Source: Actinomycetota bacterium
GTDB lineage: Bacteria > Actinomycetota > Acidimicrobiia > Acidimicrobiales > Ilumatobacteraceae
Direction of reading: 5' to 3'
Assembly (NCBI GenBank): GCA_009703975.1
Contig: WLFB01000094.1
Span: 1 to 5,692 of the forward strand
DNA: 5,692 bases
In this document: piece by piece, positions 1 to 5,692 of the stretch
Position numbering within the stretch: the first letter of the stretch is position 1
How the letters are laid out: every line of letters starts with the position of its first letter
Translations under genes and position numbers: made by a program
The notes under the pieces: generated by a model
Databases searched by the model: none
Told to the model about the DNA's origin: nothing
What the model saw: the letters and a program-made list of their open reading frames with translations, nothing else

Positions 1-432
1 GATCTCACATACATCGAGTCAGTTTTGTTTAGTACATCGCTACGAGACTTTGATCAATCACGCATCAAATGGCGTCGTCAACAGCCTTGGTTTGACTGGA
101 CAACTGACAGTTGCTCAGTGCCAATTATCGGCAATGAAGGAAGATCATTCAATTTTGCATCAGCCTGTCGCCGGCATGACTTCGGATACCGAAATCTAAA
201 ACTCTTAGATCGCCGATACAGCTGCGCTGGGCTGACAACTGGCTCAATTTGCGACGCCAACAGTTGGAGCTACGGTCGCTATTGGAATGCTGAGCAACGA
301 TCAAGAATTGACGAACAATTTCAACGCGACATGTTTGAAACGTGCGCCACGCGAGCAAGAACTAAACGCGTTCGCTGCGAAGTATGGGCAATCACGTTTT
401 TTCAAAGCGTACGCACAATTGGTGGGCCGTAA
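1..432 (+). CDS. Secreted-type prokaryotic phospholipase A2, 5'-truncated by window edge
   Basis: Likely hydrolyses the sn-2 acyl ester of phospholipids outside the cell, using calcium. The frame is open from base 1 with no stop before it, so the gene starts upstream; the TTG at 25 is not needed as a start. Of the 143 visible residues (numbered from base 1), the hallmark is CRRHDFGYRN at 56-65, with catalytic His59 followed by Asp60. Upstream lies DWTTDSC (32-38), where Asp36 should bind calcium. Downstream, RID at 102-104 supplies the second catalytic Asp (Asp104). This order matches Streptomyces PLA2 (family Phospholip_A2_3, from memory). Cys38/Cys56 and Cys115/Cys126 correspond to its two disulfides. 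A stretch of roughly 20-25 extra residues between the HD motif and RID carries another cysteine pair (Cys75, Cys84). The signal peptide, if present, lies outside the window. The gene converges on the NUDIX gene. The family call is firm; secretion is inferred. Confidence 0.85.
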   Translation, partial: DLTYIESVLFSTSLRDFDQSRIKWRRQQPWFDWTTDSCSVPIIGNEGRSFNFASACRRHDFGYRNLKLLDRRYSCAGLTTGSICDANSWSYGRYWNAEQRSRIDEQFQRDMFETCATRARTKRVRCEVWAITFFQSVRTIGGP

Positions 433-441
433 CTAATTAAT

Positions 442-1113
442 TTACAATTTCAGGGTTAGTTTCATCACTTGTAGCAACATCCGTGCAGTTGCTCCCCAAA
501 TTGTTTCATCATCTAAATAAAAGAAATTAATTTGAAGCTCACGATCAGGAAACTTCCAATGTTCCTGGCTATAAGTGTCGCTACGAATAAGTTCATTAAG
601 AGGCACAGTGAATACCCGATCTACCTCGCTATTCATCGGTTGCATTTTTGGTCTCTCATCAAACCGAGCGACAATCGGCACGATGTGAGAGTTACTGACG
701 ACTGTCGATATTGCACTTAGTTCTGCGACGACTTTTGCCTCGCTCGGGTTGATCCCAATTTCTTCATGGGTTTCACGAAGCGCGGCAGCAATAACTGTTT
801 CGCCTTCGTCAAGACGTCCACCCGGAAACGAAATTTCTCCACGATGATTTGTCAACTGATGTGATCGCCTGGTCAGAATAACTTCAACGCCACGAGCGCT
901 TTGAAATAATCCAATCAGCACTGCCGACGGACGCGCCATTGCTTGTGGTTTTTGAAGTTGTGGATCAGGCCGAAACTTAGCGATGGCGCCCGAAACAATC
1001 TCTAGAGAATTTAGAGCGCTGATTGCACTTACATTGAGACCAGCAAACGGATTTTCATTGATAACTCGCGCCGTCTCAGGTCGCAAAATGTTCTGTGCGC
1101 CACCAAAACGCAT
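442..1113 (-). CDS. NUDIX hydrolase, CoA pyrophosphatase (NudL/YeaB) type
   Basis: 223 aa. The complete Nudix box G-x5-E-x7-R-E-x-x-E-E-x-G spans residues 99-121 (Gly99, Glu105, Arg113-Glu114, Glu117-Glu118, Gly120). It is preceded by LTRRS (80-84) and FPGG (96-99), the extended signature of the UPF0035/CoA pyrophosphatase group, which cleaves CoA and its derivatives to 4'-phosphopantetheine and 3',5'-ADP. The signature's usual Arg between these blocks appears to be Thr88, so the exact substrate is less certain than the fold. Residues 1-60 form a poorly conserved N-terminal extension; the fold ends near residue 215. The ATG is 2 nt after the stop of the 56-aa gene (TAA-AA-ATG) with no clear Shine-Dalgarno, which suggests translational coupling. 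It is the last gene of the apparent groES-groEL transcript. The enzyme should be cytoplasmic and Mg/Mn-dependent. Confidence 0.85.
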   Translation of the reverse strand: MRFGGAQNILRPETARVINENPFAGLNVSAISALNSLEIVSGAIAKFRPDPQLQKPQAMARPSAVLIGLFQSARGVEVILTRRSHQLTNHRGEISFPGGRLDEGETVIAAALRETHEEIGINPSEAKVVAELSAISTVVSNSHIVPIVARFDERPKMQPMNSEVDRVFTVPLNELIRSDTYSQEHWKFPDRELQINFFYLDDETIWGATARMLLQVMKLTLKL

Positions 1114-1115
1114 TT

Positions 1116-1286
1116 TTAACTAGAAACTGGTAACCAACCGCGCTCTTTTAAATCGCGCAAGATTACATCTAAACCAGCAGTTTTCAATGTGGCGATCGTT
1201 TTGCCGGGTTGTTCTTCGCCGCGCTCCCAAGTCTCCCAAGCCGCAAGAATTTTTTGTAAATCTGGTGCTGGTGGATCAAAACTCAT
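1116..1286 (-). CDS. 56-aa conserved-looking small actinobacterial protein, function unknown
   Basis: The ORF starts MSFDPPAPDLQ and ends ERGWLPVSS, 56 codons plus TAA. Reasons to call it real: an AGGA Shine-Dalgarno lies 7 nt before the ATG; it fits without overlap between the membrane-protein gene (19 nt upstream) and the NUDIX gene (2 nt downstream); and the composition is that of a soluble protein. The pattern DPPAP near the N-terminus, then a WExWExGEExPGK-like segment (17-29), then LKTAGLD (34-40) and a C-terminal RGW resembles a short protein I remember from many actinobacterial genomes next to unrelated housekeeping genes. It is probably mostly helical, has no cysteine, no signal peptide and no membrane segment. 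I do not know a function. Its position suggests co-expression with groEL and coupled translation with the NUDIX gene. Confidence 0.8.
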   Translation of the reverse strand: MSFDPPAPDLQKILAAWETWERGEEQPGKTIATLKTAGLDVILRDLKERGWLPVSS

Positions 1287-1293
1287 AGCGTCA

Positions 1294-1297
1294 TCCT
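1294..1297 (-). promoter_or_regulatory. Ribosome binding site of the 56-aa gene
   Basis: AGGA on the minus strand, 7 nt upstream of the ATG at 1286. It supports both the reality and the start of this short gene. It lies in the 19-nt gap after the membrane-protein stop codon. Confidence 0.65.
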
Positions 1298-1305
1298 ACG
1301 GCGAG

Positions 1306-1647
1306 CTAACTGCGACGAAAGACCTTCTTTGTGTAGTTGGTGCTCAACGCAATCACTACAAGAGCAATAGCTACACCGAATAGCGTCGTTCGAGTCGATT
1401 GATCAACATCAAGCGCGATTGAACCAATTATCAATGCTCCTACAAATAGCCAATCGAAAATTCGATGTACCGTGCGCGAAATAATTTTGTATGCGCTTAA
1501 CGGGCCATCTGCGATAGTCACATTGATTAACAATGCGATGCCGAACGCAGAAGTAACAACTGGATAATCTGACTGCGCGCTCATCAAAATGAGCGCAGCA
1601 GCAATCAGATATTCAACAATCTGGTGTAACCAAAAACCTCTTTTCAA
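1306..1647 (-). CDS. Small four-helix integral membrane protein, function unknown
   Basis: 113 aa from a TTG start. Hydrophobic segments at about residues 9-24, 29-46, 63-79 and 87-103 give four predicted membrane helices. A basic C-terminus (TKKVFRRS) probably faces the cytoplasm. The N-terminal KRGFWLHQIVEYL, the central ADGPLSAYK (46-54) and the RTVHRIFDW segment (58-66) resemble an uncharacterised actinobacterial membrane family that I remember only loosely, so no name is given. His8, Glu12, Asp47 and His61 are polar residues near the membrane segments and could be functional; this is inference. TTG at 1647 is the only plausible start: the groEL stop codon TAA is in the same frame five codons upstream, and no ATG occurs before residue 22, inside helix 1. 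No Shine-Dalgarno precedes it, so translation may depend on ribosomes finishing groEL 12 nt upstream. Confidence 0.72.
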   Translation of the reverse strand: MKRGFWLHQIVEYLIAAALILMSAQSDYPVVTSAFGIALLINVTIADGPLSAYKIISRTVHRIFDWLFVGALIIGSIALDVDQSTRTTLFGVAIALVVIALSTNYTKKVFRRS

Positions 1648-1659
1648 AGAAGTTACGGG

Positions 1660-3336
<1,677 letters not shown>

Positions 3337-3630
3337 TTATTTGGTCACGATCGCGAGAACATCGCGACTCGTAAGAATCAAAAGGTCATCGCCCTTGTGA
3401 GTGATCTCTGTGCCGCCGTACTTTGAATAAAGAACAACATCTCCAACTTTGATATCAAGTGGCGTGTGCTTGCCAGTGTCATCGCTCCAGCGACCTGGTC
3501 CGACAGCAACAACAGTGCCCTCTTGTGGCTTCTCTTTTGCAGTGTCTGGGATTACGAGGCCCGACGCAGTGGTCTTCTCGGCTTCGTTTGGCTTGACCAC
3601 AATGCGGTCATCAAGTGGCTTTAGGTTCAT
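3337..3630 (-). CDS. groES: 10-kDa co-chaperonin GroES
   Basis: 97 aa, the normal family length. It forms the heptameric lid of the GroEL chamber. The N-terminus [14 protein letters not shown] is canonical. The mobile loop is at about residues 17-33, with the GroEL-binding hydrophobic tripeptide inside [13 protein letters not shown] (23-35). [11 protein letters not shown] (38-48) precedes the roof hairpin, and [16 protein letters not shown] (61-76) is the second signature. The start is set by AAGGA 7 nt upstream of the ATG. It is the first gene behind the CIRCE operator and so opens a heat-shock operon with groEL. The 5' leader between the operator and the ATG is about 55 nt and rich in A. 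Confidence 0.99.
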   Translation of the reverse strand: MNLKPLDDRIVVKPNEAEKTTASGLVIPDTAKEKPQEGTVVAVGPGRWSDDTGKHTPLDIKVGDVVLYSKYGGTEITHKGDDLLILTSRDVLAIVTK

Positions 3631-3637
3631 GTGGGTT

Positions 3638-3642
3638 TCCTT
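3638..3642 (-). promoter_or_regulatory. Ribosome binding site of groES
   Basis: AAGGA on the minus strand, 7 nt before the ATG at 3630. It is one of the best Shine-Dalgarno matches in the window and fits high expression of groES. Confidence 0.75.
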
Positions 3643-3685
3643 GTTTTCTTTGGTTGTTTCGTTGGTCTGTGACGTGGATTTTCGA

Positions 3686-3712
3686 TTAGCACTCGAACAG
3701 TGCGAGTGCCAA
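3686..3712 (-). promoter_or_regulatory. CIRCE operator (HrcA binding site) of groES-groEL
   Basis: On the minus strand this reads TTGGCACTC-N9-GAGTGCTAA, against the CIRCE consensus TTAGCACTC-N9-GAGTGCTAA: 17 of 18 arm positions match. The inverted repeat extends one pair into the spacer (GCACTCG-N7-CGAGTGC). HrcA binds CIRCE as a dimer and represses chaperonin genes until heat or unfolded protein titrates it away (established for this operator). The element lies 55 nt upstream of the groES ATG and 50 nt after the maf stop, so it controls the groES operon. Confidence 0.96.
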
Positions 3713-3724
3713 TGCTATTGACAA
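3690..3724 (-). promoter_or_regulatory. Putative groES promoter overlapping the CIRCE (hexamers uncertain)
   Basis: A promoter must lie in the 132-bp gap before groES. Two readings are possible on the minus strand. In one, the left CIRCE arm gives TTGGCA (-35, 5 of 6 bases; 3712-3707), followed 16 nt later by GCTAAT (-10, 4 of 6; 3690-3685) across the right arm. In the other, TTGTCA (3724-3719) just upstream of the CIRCE acts as -35, with a poor -10 (such as ACTGTT) inside the operator spacer. In both, bound HrcA would block the polymerase directly. No start site can be fixed from sequence alone. Confidence 0.35.
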
Positions 3725-3762
3725 AGGGCTATTTTTCCAACCAGTAACACCGTTTGGCTAAA

Positions 3763-4344
3763 TTAAAGAGTTTTGGGGTCTATCCCCAGGTTGCCCAACA
3801 TGCCTAATAAAAGCCCAACTGGCAGACCGATCACGGTGTCAATTTCGCCAGTCACATCCGTCACTAACGCCGCCCCATGCCCTTGCACGGCATACGCGCC
3901 AGCCTTGCCGATCGACTCGCCGGTACCGATGTACCACTCAAGCAATTCGCTCGATACTTCGCGCATCGTCACGCTTGCCGTGTCAACGGAGTTTGCGAAT
4001 TCTAAGTTGTATCGAACACTTATTGCCGTGTGCACTTTGTGGGTTTTGCTTGATAATTTATGGATCATTAACCGCGCCTCGTCTAAATCTCGCGGTTGAC
4101 CAAAGATCTCGCCGTTGAGTTCAACAGTTGTGTCGGCGGCAATCACGATGCATTGCTGGTCATGTCTCTGAGCAACTAAATCTGCTTTCGCTGCCGAAAT
4201 TCGCTGTACATAAACAATTGGCGATTCGTTTTCAAATGGTGACTCATCAATATCTGGTGGGTCAATTACAAAACTAAAGTTCAGTTTTTCTAAAATATCT
4301 TTTCGACGCGGTGAACGCGACGCCAAAATAATTTTACTGGTCAT
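3763..4344 (-). CDS. maf: Maf/YhdE-type nucleoside triphosphate pyrophosphatase
   Basis: 193 aa from the ATG at 4344; a GTG codon immediately before it (4347) is an alternative start giving 194 aa. Maf proteins are cytoplasmic house-cleaning enzymes that hydrolyse dTTP, UTP or modified NTPs to the monophosphate and pyrophosphate. Numbering from the GTG, motifs occur in family order: LASRSPRR (8-15) at the substrate loop, the acidic DESPFENE (34-41), AADTTV (70-75) with the catalytic aspartate, KVHTAISV (104-111), GKAGAYAVQG (147-156) and VIGLP (172-176). Whether it prefers dTTP/UTP (YhdE type) or 7-methyl-GTP (YceF type) cannot be settled by eye. It is 38 nt downstream of the dus stop; the gap is almost filled by a 14-bp tandem repeat that reaches into the start codon. 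It is the last gene before the CIRCE gap. Confidence 0.95.
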   Translation of the reverse strand: MTSKIILASRSPRRKDILEKLNFSFVIDPPDIDESPFENESPIVYVQRISAAKADLVAQRHDQQCIVIAADTTVELNGEIFGQPRDLDEARLMIHKLSSKTHKVHTAISVRYNLEFANSVDTASVTMREVSSELLEWYIGTGESIGKAGAYAVQGHGAALVTDVTGEIDTVIGLPVGLLLGMLGNLGIDPKTL

Positions 4345-4380
4345 CACGAACTCGTCATCAAGAACTAGCCATCACGAACT
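4339..4380 (-). repeat. Three tandem copies of a 14-bp unit at the maf start
   Basis: On the minus strand the units are AGTTCGTGATGGCT, AGTTCTTGATGACG and AGTTCGTGATGACC, contiguous and with no spacer. The last unit contains the actual maf start (GTG-ATG-ACC). Each earlier unit carries its own ATG (4372, 4358), opening a four-codon ORF whose TGA overlaps the next unit's ATG as TGATG: M-A-S-S-stop, M-T-S-S-stop, then M-T-S-K of Maf. The array begins 2 nt after the dus stop. It may be recent slippage or duplication of the initiation region; a role in termination-reinitiation is possible but unproven. Confidence 0.85.
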
Positions 4381-4382
4381 GG

Positions 4383-5519
4383 TCAGCCACCACTCATGTG
4401 CGTCAGTGTTGCGTCGTCTGGTGCGACAAGATCATCTAGATTTTCTAAAAATCCTTGTGGCAAAACAATATTCATTGGGCCACTGCTATGACCACGCACG
4501 AAACGCTCACCGCCTTCAACAATGCTCGCAGTTTGGTCACATAAAGCGCTCAGTTCACGCAACTCGGCAATGCTTGACGCCTCACTGAATCGCTTACGCA
4601 ATTCACCGCCAACTGGATATCCAGTTAGATACCACCCTGCATGTTTGCGAAATTCGCGGATACCACGTCCAGGCGGAAAGTGCGCCTCAAGCGCAATTGC
4701 ATGACGCAACATCACATCAAGCACCCAGCCAAGTTTCGGTGTAGCTGGTATCGGCTCGCCATTAAACATTGCCACCATGTCACGAAACAACCACGGCTTA
4801 CCAAGACATCCACGACCGATCACAACGCCGTCGCATTTAGTCACGCGCATCATTTCGCGAGCATCGTTGGCTTCCCAAATATCACCATTGCCAAGCACTG
4901 GTATATCGGTGACGGCATTTTTTAGCTCAGTAATCGCTTCCCATCTTGCAAAAGGCGCATAATGTTGCTGTGCAGTTCGTGCGTGCAAAGCAATCGCCGA
5001 CACACCAGCATCTTGACAAATCAAACCAGTGTGAATAAAAGTCATCAGATCGTCGTTGAGTCCCATTCGAAATTTACACGTGACTGGTATGCCAAATGCG
5101 GCAGCCGTCTTAACAGCTGTCGTGACAATCTCACGCAATAAATTTTTTTTGAGTGGTACCGCGGCTCCACCACCCCGACGTGTCACTTTTGGCGCTGGGC
5201 AACCAAAATTCAAGTCAATGTGATCAACTGCATTACGACGACCAAGTTGTGTAATTGCAGTCGCCATAATCGCTGGGTCACTGCCGTAAAGTTGCAAACT
5301 GCGAAATGACTCGTCGGGCCCAAATGCAATCATCGCCTCTGTTTTTGGGTTCTTGTAGACAAGCGCAGCGGCCATAATCATTTCGTTGACATATACAAGA
5401 CCCGGCCCAAACTCGCGACAAAGTGTTCGAAACGGCTGATTAGTTACCCCAGCCATCGGCGCAAGAACGACTGGAGGCCAGATAACTCGGTCACCAAGTT
5501 TCAGCGGCTTGGTAGTCAT
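4383..5519 (-). CDS. dusB: tRNA-dihydrouridine synthase, DusB/NifR3 family
   Basis: 378 aa from the ATG at 5519. It is an FMN enzyme that reduces specific uridines in the tRNA D-loop to dihydrouridine with NADPH. Visible in order: PVVLAPMAGVTNQPFR (16-31) at the FMN site of the TIM barrel; QLYGSDP (76-82); DLNFGCPAPKV (102-112) with catalytic acid Cys107; CKFRMG (148-153) with FMN-contacting Lys149; HART (179-182) with His179; VLGNGDI (208-214); and GVVIGRGCLGKPWLF (231-245) binding the FMN phosphate. The helical tRNA-binding domain follows from about 265, with REFRKHAGWYLTGYP (288-302) typical of the NifR3 subgroup. Length is slightly above the E. coli enzyme. The open frame extends to 5648 but there overlaps tsaD in another frame, so the long form is rejected. 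A GTG at 5531 would overlap the tsaD stop as GTGA and add four residues. Neither start has a strong Shine-Dalgarno, suggesting coupling to tsaD. Confidence 0.95.
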   Translation of the reverse strand: MTTKPLKLGDRVIWPPVVLAPMAGVTNQPFRTLCREFGPGLVYVNEMIMAAALVYKNPKTEAMIAFGPDESFRSLQLYGSDPAIMATAITQLGRRNAVDHIDLNFGCPAPKVTRRGGGAAVPLKKNLLREIVTTAVKTAAAFGIPVTCKFRMGLNDDLMTFIHTGLICQDAGVSAIALHARTAQQHYAPFARWEAITELKNAVTDIPVLGNGDIWEANDAREMMRVTKCDGVVIGRGCLGKPWLFRDMVAMFNGEPIPATPKLGWVLDVMLRHAIALEAHFPPGRGIREFRKHAGWYLTGYPVGGELRKRFSEASSIAELRELSALCDQTASIVEGGERFVRGHSSGPMNIVLPQGFLENLDDLVAPDDATLTHMSGG

Positions 5520-5527
5520 AGTTTGTT

Positions 5528-5692
5528 TCACCGTTGAGCCACCGTTAAACCAAGATTTGGATAAGCACCAGAGTCGAGCGATGTTGCCCCTGTCAGGCGC
5601 AATCGATGCCAACCAGCAGATGCGATCATTGCCGCATTGTCTGTGCACATCGCCAATGACGGTAACACCACATGAAAATCTTTTCGCGCACA
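5528..5692 (-). CDS. tsaD: tRNA N6-threonylcarbamoyladenosine synthase subunit TsaD, C-terminal end only
   Basis: The last 54 codons are visible; the gene continues past the right edge. TsaD transfers the threonylcarbamoyl group to A37 of ANN-decoding tRNAs, together with TsaB and TsaE. The diagnostic MCTDNAAMIA block occurs at visible residues 15-24; its aspartate contributes to the metal and nucleotide site of the ASKHA fold in this family. It is preceded by VVLPSLA, equivalent to the usual strand before this motif. The tail (AGWHRLRLTGATSLDSGAYPNLGL, split here as AGWHRLRLTG and ATSLDSGAYPNLGL) has normal length and ends with TGA. The dus start codon follows 8 nt later, or overlaps it by 4 nt if GTG is used. 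In many Actinobacteria tsaD lies directly upstream of groES; here dus and maf stand between them. Confidence 0.93.
   Translation of the reverse strand, partial: CARKDFHVVLPSLAMCTDNAAMIASAGWHRLRLTGATSLDSGAYPNLGLTVAQR

Noticed and set aside
149..358. Minus strand open frame opposite the phospholipase gene
   Set aside because: It overlaps the strongly supported PLA2 motif region and shows no motif or ribosome site.
1189..1383. Plus strand 64-codon frame opposite the 56-aa gene and the membrane-protein C-terminus
   Set aside because: The minus strand reading has a Shine-Dalgarno, operon-like spacing and protein-like motifs; this frame has none of these.
3725..3762. Hairpin after maf (CCAAACGG...CTGGTTGG) as an intrinsic terminator
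   Set aside because: The stem is short, with a mismatch and a G-T pair. In the maf direction it is followed by A residues, not a T-run.
5520..5648. N-terminal extension of the dus frame by 43 codons up to 5648
   Set aside because: This stretch encodes the C-terminus of TsaD in another frame, including the CTDNAAMIA motif. The extension has no Dus homology, and a proper start (ATG 5519 or GTG 5531) lies at the tsaD stop.

Overview
The window looks like chromosomal DNA from an actinobacterium. The class Acidimicrobiia fits best, possibly a moderate-GC aquatic lineage. The GroEL sequence is of that type (residues EGDEATGAR at 432-440, the [11 protein letters not shown] stretch at 459-469, and LNAATGEY at 477-484). 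A CIRCE operator precedes groES. The genes lie in the actinobacterial tsaD-to-groES neighbourhood. Lineage below class is inference from remembered family sequences, not from a search.

Layout. At the left edge a gene on the + strand (1-432) encodes the C-terminal part of a secreted-type phospholipase A2. Everything else is on the - strand, and transcription runs from right to left. From the right edge this gives: the last 54 codons of tsaD (5528-5692); a DusB-type tRNA dihydrouridine synthase (4383-5519); a Maf nucleotide pyrophosphatase (3763-4344); a 132-bp regulatory gap with a near-perfect CIRCE (3686-3712); groES (3337-3630); groEL (1660-3297); a small four-helix membrane protein (1306-1647); a 56-aa conserved-looking small protein (1116-1286); and a NUDIX hydrolase of the CoA pyrophosphatase type (442-1113). 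The NUDIX gene and the phospholipase gene converge, with only 9 bp between their stop codons.

How the genes work together. The right block (tsaD-dus-maf) reads as a tightly packed tRNA-modification and nucleotide-housekeeping operon. The left block begins at the CIRCE and is a heat-shock operon repressed by HrcA. No terminator is visible after groEL, so the three downstream genes (membrane protein, 56-aa protein, NUDIX) are probably read through from the chaperonin promoter. No mobile element, CRISPR array, tRNA or rRNA was seen. Nearly all of the window is coding.

I found no new multi-gene system. The most unusual items are a 14-bp element repeated three times exactly at the maf start, which creates tandem four-codon micro-ORFs linked by TGATG overlaps; a phospholipase A2 with an apparent insertion carrying an extra cysteine pair; and promoter-like hexamers embedded in the two CIRCE arms.
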